Source: Aequorivita vitellina (GTDB taxonomy: Bacteria > Bacteroidota > Bacteroidia > Flavobacteriales > Flavobacteriaceae). Taken from it: a stretch of DNA of 64,000 nt. The position numbers were made by a program, and so were the translations under genes. Position 1 is the stretch's first letter, and every line of letters starts with the position of its first letter. Below, piece by piece: positions 35,663-45,164 of the stretch. The stretch is taken from NCBI RefSeq assembly GCF_022008365.1, contig NZ_JAIRBA010000005.1:97897-161896 (forward strand), in the 5' to 3' direction. Under the pieces are notes generated by a model, which saw only the letters and a list, made by a program, of their open reading frames with translations, ran no database searches and was not told where the DNA came from.

Positions 35663-38167
35663 TTAAATTTTCGCACTGCGCAATCGCAATGCATTAGCAA
35701 TTACAGATACCGAACTGAAACTCATGGCCAGCGCAGCAATCATTGGTGATAATAATATTCCGAAAATTGGGAAGAGAACCCCTGCAGCAATTGGAACCCC
35801 GAGGACGTTGTAAATTAAAGCGAAAAAGAGGTTTTGCTTAATGTTGCCCATCACCTTTTCACTTAAATGGAAGGCTTTTACAATCCCGTGCAAATCGCCT
35901 TTTACCAACGTTATTCCGGCGCTTTCAATGGCTACATCGGTTCCGGTGCCCATTGCAATTCCCACATCGCTTTTTGCTAAGGCAGGCGCATCGTTTATTC
36001 CGTCGCCGGCCATCGCTACTTTTTTACCTTCGGCGTGTAGTTTTTCAACAACTTCCAGTTTGTGTTGCGGTAACATTTCAGCTTGAAAATCGGACAGATT
36101 CAATTCAGTCGCCACTGCTTTTGCGGTATCGTGGTTATCGCCCGTTAGCATAATAACCTTTATTCCTTTTTGCTGAAGTTCAGTGAGCGCTTCTTTACTG
36201 GTATCCTTTATTTTATCGGCAATCACAACATAGCCCACCACTTTTTCTTCAATGGCTAGCATCGGAACTGTTTTACCTTTTTTCTGTGCTGCGGAAATTT
36301 CCTTTTGAAGTGCTTCGGAAATATTCGCGCCAGCTTCCTGCATCATCTTTTCGTTCCCGAGGGCTATTTTCTTCCCATTAATAATTCCGGTAACACCTTT
36401 TCCGGTAACCGAATTGAAATTGGAAGTTTTAAGTACTTCGGAATTTTTCTCCTTTCCGTATTTTACCGTAGCATCGGCCAATGGATGCTCGCTGTTTTGG
36501 TTGAGCGAAACAATATATTGAAGCAGTTCTTCCTCCGAAGTATTTTCTGCAGCGCCCACTTTTTCCACCGATGGTTTTCCTTCGGTAATGGTTCCGGTTT
36601 TGTCAATAATTAAAACGTCAATTTTGTTAAAGGTTTCGAGGGCTTCGGCGTTTTTAATCAGCACGCCGTTTTGGGCACCCTTCCCTACTCCAACCATTAC
36701 AGACATTGGTGTGGCGAGCCCAAGCGCGCAGGGACAAGCAATTATTAAAACCGCAATTGCATTGACCAAAGCATAAACATAGGCCGGTTCGGGGCCGAAA
36801 ATTGCCCAGACTATAAAGGTTATTATTGAAACCAAAACCACAATTGGCACAAACCAACCCGAAATTTTATCGGCCAATTTTTGGATTGGCGCACGGCTCC
36901 GGCTGGCTTTGTTTACCATTTCAATGATTTGTGAAAGTAAGGTATCGCTACCCACTTTTTCGGCTTTCATTACAAAGGTTTGTTTGCCGTTTATGGTTCC
37001 CGAACTCACTTTATCGCCCTCGGCTTTTGAAACGGGAACGGGTTCGCCAGTAATCATCGATTCGTCAATAGAACTTTCGCCTTCTAAAATACTTCCGTCC
37101 ACGGGAATTTTCTCGCCTGGTTTTACGCGGAGTTTGTCGCCAACTTCAATTTTATCGATTGCGATTGTTTCTTCTTTTCCATCAACGATTCGCACGGCTT
37201 TGTTGGGTGCCAGTTTCAACAACTCCCTTACTGCGGAATTGGTGCGGTTGTGCGCCCGTGCTTCCAAAACCTGTCCCATTAAAACCAAAGTGAGAATAAC
37301 CGTTGCCGCTTCAATATAAACGTGAACGGTTCCCGATTCGGTTTTGAATTGTTCTGGGAAAAAATCTGGAAACAACATTCCAAAAACACTGAAAATCCAG
37401 GCCACCCCAGCACCTATCCCTATAAGGGTAAACATATTCAAGTTCCACGTTTTTATGGAACGATAGGCACGTTCAAAAAACATCCAAGTGGCGTAAAAAA
37501 CCACTGGAATTGAAAGGCCCAATTGAATCCAATTCCAAGTAACCATCGGCATCCAATCGTACAATGGGTTGTTTGGGATCATTTCGGACATTGCTATTAT
37601 AAAAATTGGAAACGTAAACGCTACTGCGATCCAAAACTTCTTCAGCAATTTTTTATATCCTTTGTTTTCGGCAGATTCGTCAACTTCCTTTGGCACCAAA
37701 TCCATTCCACAAATTGGGCAGGAACCCGGTTCGTCGCGGACTACTTCGGGGTGCATTGGGCAGGTGTATTCTGTAGTATTTACAGAAGTTTTTACTTCTT
37801 CCACCAAATCCATTCCGCAGACTGGGCAATCGCCGGGCTTGTCGTAGGTTTTTTCGCCTTCGCAGTGCATGGGGCAATAAAAGGTTCCCGTGCTAGGTTG
37901 CTTGGCTCTTATTTCTTCCTTTTTTTCTTTATGCTTTTGCGCGGCTTCGGTATCGTCGGGAAGTGAGATACTGTAGCTTCCGCCGTCGTCTGCCAGCGCT
38001 TTTTCAAAAACTTTCAATGGAATATGTTTTTCCATTTCAATTACTGCTTCGGCTTTTTCAAGATTTACCGATGCTTTGGAAACGCCTTCAATTTCACTTA
38101 AAGTCTGTTCCACGTGACTTCGGCAGCCGTTGCAGGTCATTCCGTGTATTTTATATGTATGTTTCAT
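35663..38167 (-). CDS. copA: Copper-translocating P1B-type ATPase with extra N-terminal metal domains
   Basis: 834 residues. Order: HMA domain (GMTCNGC, Cys 12 and 15), a charged linker, two tandem heavy-metal-binding YHS-like domains (97-123 with YCPMH and CPVCGMDL; 135-160 with CPMHPEV and CPICGMDL), then membrane helices with the CPC motif ([12 protein letters not shown]), the phosphorylation site DKTGT, the P1B His in SEHPLA and [10 protein letters not shown]. This is a Cu(I) exporter in the inner membrane. The linked receptor and the secreted HMA protein suggest the exported ion is passed on in the periplasm. Confidence 0.95.
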   Translation of the reverse strand: MKHTYKIHGMTCNGCRSHVEQTLSEIEGVSKASVNLEKAEAVIEMEKHIPLKVFEKALADDGGSYSISLPDDTEAAQKHKEKKEEIRAKQPSTGTFYCPMHCEGEKTYDKPGDCPVCGMDLVEEVKTSVNTTEYTCPMHPEVVRDEPGSCPICGMDLVPKEVDESAENKGYKKLLKKFWIAVAFTFPIFIIAMSEMIPNNPLYDWMPMVTWNWIQLGLSIPVVFYATWMFFERAYRSIKTWNLNMFTLIGIGAGVAWIFSVFGMLFPDFFPEQFKTESGTVHVYIEAATVILTLVLMGQVLEARAHNRTNSAVRELLKLAPNKAVRIVDGKEETIAIDKIEVGDKLRVKPGEKIPVDGSILEGESSIDESMITGEPVPVSKAEGDKVSSGTINGKQTFVMKAEKVGSDTLLSQIIEMVNKASRSRAPIQKLADKISGWFVPIVVLVSIITFIVWAIFGPEPAYVYALVNAIAVLIIACPCALGLATPMSVMVGVGKGAQNGVLIKNAEALETFNKIDVLIIDKTGTITEGKPSVEKVGAAENTSEEELLQYIVSLNQNSEHPLADATVKYGKEKNSEVLKTSNFNSVTGKGVTGIINGKKIALGNEKMMQEAGANISEALQKEISAAQKKGKTVPMLAIEEKVVGYVVIADKIKDTSKEALTELQQKGIKVIMLTGDNHDTAKAVATELNLSDFQAEMLPQHKLEVVEKLHAEGKKVAMAGDGINDAPALAKSDVGIAMGTGTDVAIESAGITLVKGDLHGIVKAFHLSEKVMGNIKQNLFFALIYNVLGVPIAAGVLFPIFGILLSPMIAALAMSFSSVSVIANALRLRSAKI

Positions 38168-38277
38168 TTTTTCGATTTTAAATCTGTTTTCAGTGTATTG
38201 CAGTCCTTATATATCTAAAGGGCACAACAAGCTTACACTTCAAATTAATGAAATGTGATTACTAAAAAATTATTAAA

Positions 38278-38697
38278 TCAAATAAGGAAAGTGTCGTACA
38301 GAATGTTCAAATCCCGTTCGAGCGGTGGCGGACTATAATCCGCGTAGAAGGTTTTTTCTATGGAAGTAATTTCAGCTTCCTGCAAAACAAATACGGAAAC
38401 GAAAGTAGCTACAAAGGTTTTGTTCAATTTTAAATCGAAGGAAGCTTTTGCAAAATTTTCGTCCGTCTGTATTTTGGTTACGTGGTTTTTACAGCAATCG
38501 TGGGCTTCGGGCGTAACAGTTTTATCATTACAATCTGAATCTGTTGCATCTTCCGCCATGCTGCAGGAAAGGTGTTTTTCACCTAAGGTAATTTCAGCCA
38601 TCATTTCCATTCCGCTGCAAAAGTGCTGCGCATAGGCAATCCCCGAACTGCTGGCCAGCATCAGTATAGAGAGGAATATGGAAATGGATTTTTTCAT
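38278..38697 (-). CDS. HYC_CC_PP-type secreted metal-associated protein
   Basis: 139 residues with a signal peptide (MKKSISIFLS ... GIAYAQ). The mature part has the three spaced motifs of the HYC_CC_PP family: HFCSGMEMM (with Phe for Tyr), HDCCKNH and YSPPPLERD. Further Cys, His and Met residues, such as LSCSMAEDATDSDC, make it metal-binding in appearance. Function is unknown in the family. Its place between copA and the DUF3347 gene supports a copper role. A terminator on the same strand lies immediately before it. Confidence 0.78.
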   Translation of the reverse strand: MKKSISIFLSILMLASSSGIAYAQHFCSGMEMMAEITLGEKHLSCSMAEDATDSDCNDKTVTPEAHDCCKNHVTKIQTDENFAKASFDLKLNKTFVATFVSVFVLQEAEITSIEKTFYADYSPPPLERDLNILYDTFLI

Positions 38698-38718
38698 TTA
38701 AAAACAAAAATACAAAAA

Positions 38719-38746
38719 AAAGCCTCCCATAAAATTGGAAGGCTTT
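38719..38746 (-). terminator. Terminator after the DUF3347 gene
   Basis: AAAGCCTCCCA pairs with TGGAAGGCTTT (one mismatch), and a T run follows on the minus strand. It separates the DUF3347 gene from the HYC_CC_PP gene. Confidence 0.75.
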
Positions 38747-38753
38747 GTTAAAA

Positions 38754-39296
38754 TTAATTTATCTCGGCATCTACTCTACCGCACTTCAGCATTTTATCGC
38801 CAAAATATGGGTTTAAAATTTCTTTACTGCTGCTTATCCAGTACGCGCCTTTATTGTTGAAGGCCATTGGGCAATATTGTTTGTAAAGCATACCCGATTT
38901 TAAGGAACCCTGAAGCATTTCTTCCATCCCCATACTCAAGGGTTCAAAGTTTTCGCGTTGTATCTTTATATCTTCAGAACCTGCCATTGCAGCTACGGCG
39001 TTTTGGGTAGTTTCATCGGCATCCATTTCTTTTAAAAGCAATTCCAGTTTTGCTGCTTCGGTGGCAGTTTTCGCGGCGTCGGTGTTTACCAAAGCTGCTT
39101 CAACCTGCAAGTATTGTTCAAAAACTGCTTCAACCTTTGGGTCGTTAAACTCTGCCTCTATTTGGGCAATTTCATAGGTTTTGGTTTCGGTAGTTTCTAC
39201 AGTTACAACTTCTGGCTCAGCTTGTTTTACATTGTCTTTACAAGATGAAACGGCAATTGCAGTAATTGCGAAGAAAATAAGCGATAATTTTTTCAT
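38754..39296 (-). CDS. DUF3347 lipoprotein of the copper cluster
   Basis: 180 residues with lipobox (IAVSSC) and an acidic, Glu/Thr-rich linker up to about residue 45. The C-terminal DUF3347 region carries the family signature YKQYCPMAFNNKGAYWIS, NPYFGDKMLKCG with two conserved Cys and several Met that suit Cu(I). DUF3347 commonly occurs next to, or fused with, CusB-like efflux adaptors. Here it is stand-alone and no CusA/B/C genes are present. It probably sits in the periplasm or outer membrane and binds copper. Confidence 0.85.
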   Translation of the reverse strand: MKKLSLIFFAITAIAVSSCKDNVKQAEPEVVTVETTETKTYEIAQIEAEFNDPKVEAVFEQYLQVEAALVNTDAAKTATEAAKLELLLKEMDADETTQNAVAAMAGSEDIKIQRENFEPLSMGMEEMLQGSLKSGMLYKQYCPMAFNNKGAYWISSSKEILNPYFGDKMLKCGRVDAEIN

Positions 39297-39334
39297 ATTC
39301 AGTTAAATTTTAGAATTGCAAAGGTATCAAAAAT

Positions 39335-39769
39335 TTAACGTGATTTGTATTTCTGAAAATAAAAAGCCGGTAGCAGAATAAGTAAAAACAATGGTTGAAT
39401 TAAAAACCGCCGAACGTAAAACAACACAAAATGCCCGCCGCTATCTTCGGAAGTGAAAATGATAAAACTAAAAGCCATAAAAAACAACACAAAGAGTACG
39501 CTGTAAAGCAACAGCGAAAATTTAATGATTTCCTTATCTTTAAAAATCATCCAAATAATTGCCAACGAAACAATTGTATTTAGCAGAAACCGCAATGCAA
39601 TGCCGGTTTGTAATGCAAAAGTGTCCATTTTTGGCAACGGCATGCTTTTGTAGTTACCTTCAAAAAAATGTAAAAGAGGATCGTAAAACAGCGAGTCTTC
39701 AAAAGCGCGAATAAAAACCAGCAAACTAGCAAATGCAACTATAATTACTATGTTTAGTAGTTTTTTCAT
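39335..39769 (-). CDS. Exosortase F system-associated membrane protein
   Basis: 144 residues with four hydrophobic segments. It overlaps the xrtF stop by one base (TAATG), so the two are translated together. A small membrane protein in this exact place is the known partner of XrtF in flavobacteria. Its biochemical role is not established. No active-site residues are apparent. Confidence 0.85.
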   Translation of the reverse strand: MKKLLNIVIIVAFASLLVFIRAFEDSLFYDPLLHFFEGNYKSMPLPKMDTFALQTGIALRFLLNTIVSLAIIWMIFKDKEIIKFSLLLYSVLFVLFFMAFSFIIFTSEDSGGHFVLFYVRRFLIQPLFLLILLPAFYFQKYKSR

Positions 39770-40311
39770 TATTCGTTATTCGGTTTAATAAGTTTAACCC
39801 AAACCATCCAAAGAATAAAAACCACACTGTAAATTATACCTGGAAAAACTACCGAATGTAGCACGTTTTCATACTGTGGAAATTTGTAAAGTGCCACAAC
39901 AAGAATAACAATGCGAAGCAAATTAACGCTATAAATTAATACTGAACCAGCTAAAAGAAACAAGAGCGTTTTTTTAAAATTTTCTGCAAACGCAATAATA
40001 AAGGCCACAAACAATATAATTACACTCACCGAATTGCAACCCTCTACTATACTTACCGTATACGTATTATTTATGGTTAACGACATCCCCTGCTCTATTG
40101 TATTGGGCGTTAAACTGGAAGCATAACCAATAGATTTTAAAACGGCTTTACTTTGATTGGCAACAAGGTTTGAAATATAATCTGGAAAAAAACCTCCGCT
40201 GGCAGAGGCTTTTAAATAAAAGGAATAAACAATACTAAGCAACAAATAAGTGCCTAAAAACAACAAGACAAAACGAACAACTGTTCGGTATTTTTTAAAA
40301 AGTTCCTTCAA
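39769..40311 (-). CDS. xrtF: Exosortase XrtF
   Basis: 180-residue integral membrane transpeptidase/protease of the exosortase family. The catalytic triad is visible as Cys92 (VEGCNSVS), Arg133 (NLLRIVILV) and His152 (VLHSVVFP), with multiple transmembrane helices around it. Exosortases process C-terminally tagged proteins. The XrtF target is not known to me and no sorted substrate sits nearby. The start at 40311 gives the standard length. The gene is divergent from the GAF-domain gene at 40470. Confidence 0.9.
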   Translation of the reverse strand: MKELFKKYRTVVRFVLLFLGTYLLLSIVYSFYLKASASGGFFPDYISNLVANQSKAVLKSIGYASSLTPNTIEQGMSLTINNTYTVSIVEGCNSVSVIILFVAFIIAFAENFKKTLLFLLAGSVLIYSVNLLRIVILVVALYKFPQYENVLHSVVFPGIIYSVVFILWMVWVKLIKPNNE

Positions 40312-40434
40312 AAAAATTAATTATTTATACAACTGTTCCAAATTTTTTTAACAAACATTCAATTAATATTTTTGAAACTATCGTATTTAACAAAAATACA
40401 GTATTTGTTTTTGGTCTTTGTAATCGTTTTAAAA

Positions 40435-40442
40435 TACTTTTG
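40435..40442 (+). promoter_or_regulatory. Promoter of the GAF-domain gene
   Basis: TACTTTTG fits TAnnTTTG, and a TTTG 21 nt upstream (40410-40413) can be the -33 element. The ATG at 40470 is 27 nt downstream. Confidence 0.6.
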
Positions 40443-40469
40443 TGGGCGTAATTTATATTAAATAAACGT

Positions 40470-40928
40470 ATGTCCTTTTCAAATTTAAAACCCAAGATCA
40501 CCACCATTTTAGCTAACGATACCGAAAGTGTTAATGAGCGATTAACGGAGGTTTGTGAACTTCTTCAAACTTCCATAGGTTATTATGATTGGGTTGGCTT
40601 CTACTTTGCTAATGAGGCCGAACAAACGCTTCATCTAAAAGCTTTCGCGGGCGAACCAACGGATCACACGGTTATTCCCTTCGGAAAAGGCATCTGCGGA
40701 CAAGTAGCAGTGAGCAACAAAAATTTTGTTGTGGCAGATGTAAAAGCACAAAGCAACTACATAGCGTGCAGCATTACCGTGAAATCTGAGATTGTAATTC
40801 CACTTTTTAAAGATGGAAAAAATATTGGACAAATAGATATAGACTCGCACATTGAAGACCCATTTTCGGAACAAGACGAACGATTTTTAGAATGGGTTAA
40901 TGAAGAGGTTGCAAAGATCTTGGCCTAA
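40470..40928 (+). CDS. GAF-domain protein resembling free methionine-(R)-sulfoxide reductase
   Basis: 152 residues, a single GAF domain. Several segments match fRMsr (E. coli MsrC/YebR): YDWVGFYF, GKGICGQVAV, YIACSITVKSEIVIPL, IGQIDIDS. The cysteines at 76 and 100 correspond to the two essential ones as I recall them. The third cysteine of the enzyme, expected in the strand before GKGICG, is missing (GEPTDHTVIP). It should reduce free Met-(R)-sulfoxide or be a related redox sensor. It is monocistronic, closed by a terminator. Confidence 0.75.
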   Translation: MSFSNLKPKITTILANDTESVNERLTEVCELLQTSIGYYDWVGFYFANEAEQTLHLKAFAGEPTDHTVIPFGKGICGQVAVSNKNFVVADVKAQSNYIACSITVKSEIVIPLFKDGKNIGQIDIDSHIEDPFSEQDERFLEWVNEEVAKILA

Positions 40929-40977
40929 AAATCCCCTTCCGCCTCTGAAGAGGAACTCTTACCCAAACTCAGTATAA

Positions 40978-40997
40978 AAAGCTCCGAAAGGAGCTTT
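40978..40997 (+). terminator. Terminator after the GAF-domain gene
   Basis: AAAGCTCC pairs with GGAGCTTT around a GAAA tetraloop, followed by GG and seven T. Confidence 0.88.
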
Positions 40998-41043
40998 GGT
41001 TTTTTTACAACAATGAGAATTCCCCTTTCGGGGATTAGGGGCA

Positions 41044-42300
41044 TTACATCCCCGTTCTAATTGCCTCTACCGGATCTAGTTTTGAAGCCGAAATAGCCGG
41101 AATAATTCCTGATATCAACCCAATAAGTGCTGAAATTGCAGTGCCAATAAACATATTCCACGGCGATAGTACAAAGTTAAAGTCGCCTGTAAATTGTGAC
41201 GCAATTATTGAAACTATAAAAACTAAAAACAAGCCAATTAATCCGCCAATTACGGCAAGAATTACAGCTTCAAATAAAAATTGAAAGAGGATAAATTTAT
41301 TTTTTGCTCCCAACGATTTTTGAATGCCTATTAAATTTGTTCGTTCCTTTACGCTTACAAACATAATATTGGCAATCCCAAAGCCGCCAACCAACAATGA
41401 AAAGCCGCTAATAATGAGCCCAATAATATTCATACTTCCCGTTATTTCATCAATAAAATCTGCAAAACCTTGCAATTGATTGATAAAAAAGTTACTTATT
41501 TCATCGGGTTTTAGGCCGCGTTTAATTCGAAGTTTTTGTGTGAGTACGGCAATAAATTCGGCTTCGTCAATACCTTTTTGAGGTTTAACTACAATTTGCG
41601 GAAAAGTTGATTTGTTATTGTCGCCATAAATTCGGCGCACTACATTTACAGGCATCCAAACCGAAGTATCTTTGCTATTTCCGAACAATCCAGCACCTTC
41701 TTTTTCCAAAACACCAATCACCCTAAATTTACGTCCGTATATCCGCACTTCTTTTCCAATTGCATTTGCAGCTCCGCCAAACAACTGGTTGGCAATTTCA
41801 TCACCCAAAACCACAACCATAGAACCACTGTTAGACTCAGAGCCGTTAAAAAACCTCCCTTCGTTTAGTTGCAGCGCTTCAATATTGTAATAACTATCTG
41901 TAACCGCGCCAATGGGCACATTATCTACTTGATTATTTTCGTATTTTATGGTTTCATTTGGGACGTTTAGCGTAAAGGTAGCTGCTTCTATATTTGGAGT
42001 GTTGCGTTCAAGGTATTGGTATTCATCATAAGTAACATCGGGAAATTGTTGCCATTTCCATCGCGGAATATCGGTAGGCCCAAAATTGAAACGCATGATA
42101 ATAATCGTGCTGTTATCTAAACCGCTGATGCTTCCTTCAATTTCGCGCTTTAATGAATCTACTGCAGCCAGCACCGCAATAATTGAAAAAATACCAATGG
42201 TAACCCCTACCAATGAAAGGAAAGTACGTAATTTATTATTGCGAAGTGCATTGAGTGCAAAATTGAAACTTTCCTTTAAAACACGAAGATAAATTAGCAT
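41044..42300 (-). CDS. MacB-like ABC transporter permease
   Basis: 418-residue FtsX/MacB-superfamily permease. An N-terminal helix (LRTFLSLVGVTIGIFSIIAVLA) is followed by a large periplasmic core domain (about 50-265) and three C-terminal helices with the NIMFVSVKERTNLIGIQKSLGAKN signature between the second and third. The ATP-binding partner is not adjacent. These proteins use cytosolic ATP hydrolysis to drive work in the periplasm, such as lipoprotein handling or export of peptides and drugs. The substrate cannot be inferred. It is divergent from purH. Confidence 0.9.
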   Translation of the reverse strand: MLIYLRVLKESFNFALNALRNNKLRTFLSLVGVTIGIFSIIAVLAAVDSLKREIEGSISGLDNSTIIIMRFNFGPTDIPRWKWQQFPDVTYDEYQYLERNTPNIEAATFTLNVPNETIKYENNQVDNVPIGAVTDSYYNIEALQLNEGRFFNGSESNSGSMVVVLGDEIANQLFGGAANAIGKEVRIYGRKFRVIGVLEKEGAGLFGNSKDTSVWMPVNVVRRIYGDNNKSTFPQIVVKPQKGIDEAEFIAVLTQKLRIKRGLKPDEISNFFINQLQGFADFIDEITGSMNIIGLIISGFSLLVGGFGIANIMFVSVKERTNLIGIQKSLGAKNKFILFQFLFEAVILAVIGGLIGLFLVFIVSIIASQFTGDFNFVLSPWNMFIGTAISALIGLISGIIPAISASKLDPVEAIRTGM

Positions 42301-42413
42301 TTATGAATGATGATTAGCAATTGGTGATTTTTAATTTCAAAAAGGGTTGATAAATTTATAAAAAGTAAGACGTTTTCTCTTCGCTTATGTTACAAATAAA
42401 CTATGCAATTATG

Positions 42414-42421
42414 TACTTTTG
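42414..42421 (+). promoter_or_regulatory. -7 box of purH promoter
   Basis: TACTTTTG fits TAnnTTTG exactly, 18 nt before the purH ATG. Confidence 0.58.
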
Positions 42422-42438
42422 CACCTTAATTTTCAATA

Positions 42439-43971
42439 ATGAACAATTCCAAAAAAATCACATCAGCACTAATCTCCGTTTTTAGCAAAGAAGGCCTCGC
42501 GCCAATCGTTAAAAAACTACACGAACAAAACGTAAAAATATACTCTACCGGCGGCACCGAAAAATTTATAAACGATCTTGGAATCGAAGTAATTGCGGTG
42601 GAAGATATAACAGATTATCCTTCCATTTTGGGTGGTCGCGTAAAAACACTTCACCCAAAAGTTTTTGGCGGTATTTTAAATCGCCAAGATAACGAAAGCG
42701 ACCTTGCCGAAATGAAACAATACAACATTCCGCAGCTAGATGCCGTGATTGTTGATTTGTATCCTTTTGAAAAAACTGTTGCTTCGGGCGCTTCGGAAGC
42801 TGATATAATTGAAAAAATAGACATCGGTGGTATTTCATTAATTCGCGCAGCAGCGAAGAATTTTAAAGACACAATTTGCGTTTCTTCGGTTGATGATTAC
42901 GCTGAGTTTTTAGAATTAATTTCAGCAAACAACGGCGAAATATCTTTGAAAGACCGCAAGCGTTTTGCTGCTAAATCTTTCAATGTTTCTTCAAATTACG
43001 ATTCGGCGATTTTTAATTACTTCAACGAAGAGGAAAAATTGCCAGCTTTTAAAATAAGTGAAACCGACGGACAGGAACTTCGCTACGGCGAAAACCCGCA
43101 CCAAAAAGGTTTTTTCTTCGGAAATTTTGACGAAATGTTCACCAAACTTCACGGAAAGGAATTGAGCTACAACAACCTTTTAGACGTTGATGCAGCCGTA
43201 AATTTAATGAATGAATTTAAAGGAGAAGCTCCAACCTTTGCCATTTTAAAACACAACAACGCCTGCGGAATTGCACAGCGCGAAACTGTGCAACAAGCTT
43301 ATATGGCAGCATTGGCAGGAGATCCTGTTTCGGCATTTGGCGGAATTTTAATCAGCAATACCGAAATAGATGACGTTACCGCAACCGAAATCCACGATCT
43401 TTTTTGCGAAGTAGTTATTGCACCTTCCTTTTCAGCGAAAGCACAAGAAATTTTAGAAGGAAAGAAAAACAGAATTTTACTAATTCAGAAAGAAGCCGAA
43501 TTGCCTACAAAAACTGTACGAACCTGTTTGAACGGGGTTTTGGTTCAAGACAAAGACAATATTACCGATACTGCCGAAATTTTAACGTACGCCACAAACA
43601 ATAAACCTACTACGCAAGAGTTAGAAGACTTGTTGTTTGCCTCAAAAGTTTGCAAACACACAAAAAGCAATACTATTGTCTTGGCAAAGGGAAAACAACT
43701 TTGCGCCAGCGGAACCGGCCAAACCAGCCGGGTTGATGCATTAAGGCAAGCCATTGAAAAAGCAACATCTTTTAATTTTAATCTTGAAGGAGCTGCAATG
43801 GCAAGTGATGCTTTTTTTCCGTTTCCAGACTGTGTAGAAATTGCAGATAACGCAGGAATAACAGCTGTAATTCAGCCTGGTGGCTCTATAAAAGATCAAC
43901 TGAGCATTGATTATTGCAATGCAAATAAAATGGCGATGGTATTTACCGGAACGCGCCACTTTAAGCATTAA
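42439..43971 (+). CDS. purH: Bifunctional AICAR transformylase/IMP cyclohydrolase
   Basis: 510-residue enzyme for the last two steps of de novo IMP synthesis. The N-terminal MGS-like IMP cyclohydrolase domain shows ALISVFSKEG, STGGTEKFI and GGRVKTLHPKVFGGIL. The C-terminal AICAR transformylase domain has LRYGENPHQKG, the catalytic KHNNACG, and the ending FTGTRHFKH. Full length and unbroken. purT at the left edge is another purine gene but is far away. mreB follows 62 nt later with its own promoter. Confidence 0.97.
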   Translation: MNNSKKITSALISVFSKEGLAPIVKKLHEQNVKIYSTGGTEKFINDLGIEVIAVEDITDYPSILGGRVKTLHPKVFGGILNRQDNESDLAEMKQYNIPQLDAVIVDLYPFEKTVASGASEADIIEKIDIGGISLIRAAAKNFKDTICVSSVDDYAEFLELISANNGEISLKDRKRFAAKSFNVSSNYDSAIFNYFNEEEKLPAFKISETDGQELRYGENPHQKGFFFGNFDEMFTKLHGKELSYNNLLDVDAAVNLMNEFKGEAPTFAILKHNNACGIAQRETVQQAYMAALAGDPVSAFGGILISNTEIDDVTATEIHDLFCEVVIAPSFSAKAQEILEGKKNRILLIQKEAELPTKTVRTCLNGVLVQDKDNITDTAEILTYATNNKPTTQELEDLLFASKVCKHTKSNTIVLAKGKQLCASGTGQTSRVDALRQAIEKATSFNFNLEGAAMASDAFFPFPDCVEIADNAGITAVIQPGGSIKDQLSIDYCNANKMAMVFTGTRHFKH

Positions 43972-43978
43972 ATTTTAT

Positions 43979-43986
43979 TACATTTG
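43979..43986 (+). promoter_or_regulatory. -7 box upstream of mreB
   Basis: TACATTTG fits TAnnTTTG exactly and would start the shape operon about 40 nt before the mreB ATG. Confidence 0.5.
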
Positions 43987-44033
43987 TTAAAACAAAGCCG
44001 ACACGATAACCTTCAACTCCAACGAATTAAACT

Positions 44034-45062
44034 ATGGGATTTTTTGACTTCCTAACTGAAGAAATAGCCATTGATTTGGGTACCGCCAACACCCTAATTG
44101 TCCATAACGACAAAGTAGTGGTAGATGCTCCTTCTATTGTTGCCCGCGATCGTACCACAGGTAAAATAATTGCCGTAGGTCGCGAAGCTGCGATGATGCA
44201 AGGAAAAACCCACGAAAATATTAAAACAATTAGGCCGTTGAAGGATGGTGTAATTGCAGATTTTGATGCGAGTGAAAAAATGATAAACATGTTTATCAGC
44301 GATATCCCTGCGTTGAAAAAGAAGTGGCTAAAACCTTCCCTACGCATGGTTATTTGCATTCCCAGCGGAATTACTGAAGTTGAAATGCGCGCTGTAAAAG
44401 AAAGTGCCGAACGCGTTAACGGAAAAGAAGTTTATTTAATTCACGAACCTATGGCAGCAGCTATTGGTATTGGTGTTGATATTATGCAACCAAAAGGAAA
44501 CATGGTTGTAGACATAGGAGGTGGAACTACCGAAATTGCTGTAATCGCGCTCGGTGGCATCGTGTGCGATAAATCGATAAAAATTGCTGGAGACGTTTTT
44601 ACAAACGATATTGTGTATTACATGCGAACCCAACACAACCTGTATGTAGGCGAACGCACAGCCGAAAAAATTAAAATACAAATTGGTGCCGCTACCGAAG
44701 ATCTTGAACTACCTCCAGACGAAATGGACGTACAAGGTCGCGATTTGTTAACGGGGAAACCAAAACAGGTGCAAACTTCGTACAGAGAAATAGCAAAAGC
44801 ACTGGACAAATCTATTCTTCGCATTGAAGATGCCGTAATGGAAACACTTTCGCAAACGCCACCAGAACTTGCGGCAGATATTTATAACACCGGAATTTAC
44901 CTTGCAGGTGGAGGATCGATGCTCCGCGGATTAGACAAAAGACTTTCGCAAAAAACCGATCTCCCTGTTTATATTGCTGAAGATCCGTTGCGCGCAGTGG
45001 TTCGTGGAACAGGAATATGTTTAAAAAACTTAAACAAATACAAAAGTGTGTTGATAAAATAA
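44034..45062 (+). CDS. mreB: Rod-shape-determining actin homologue MreB
   Basis: 342-residue cytoskeletal ATPase that guides the elongasome. Actin-fold ATP-binding motifs are clear: DLGTANTLI near residue 12, VVDIGGGTTEIAVI near 158 and YLAGGGSMLRGLD near 288. The N-terminus (MGFFDFLTEE) contains the short amphipathic stretch used for membrane binding. It heads mreB-mreC-mreD-mrdA-rodA, in which the last four genes overlap one another. Confidence 0.97.
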   Translation: MGFFDFLTEEIAIDLGTANTLIVHNDKVVVDAPSIVARDRTTGKIIAVGREAAMMQGKTHENIKTIRPLKDGVIADFDASEKMINMFISDIPALKKKWLKPSLRMVICIPSGITEVEMRAVKESAERVNGKEVYLIHEPMAAAIGIGVDIMQPKGNMVVDIGGGTTEIAVIALGGIVCDKSIKIAGDVFTNDIVYYMRTQHNLYVGERTAEKIKIQIGAATEDLELPPDEMDVQGRDLLTGKPKQVQTSYREIAKALDKSILRIEDAVMETLSQTPPELAADIYNTGIYLAGGGSMLRGLDKRLSQKTDLPVYIAEDPLRAVVRGTGICLKNLNKYKSVLIK

Positions 45063-45164
45063 TTTTTCGGTAGTTGTAGTTGTACTGAAACAATTTAAAG
45101 AGAATAGTTGCCCATTTATGGCGTTGCTCCCATCAGAAAACAGAATATTATAACCTAACAAGCA

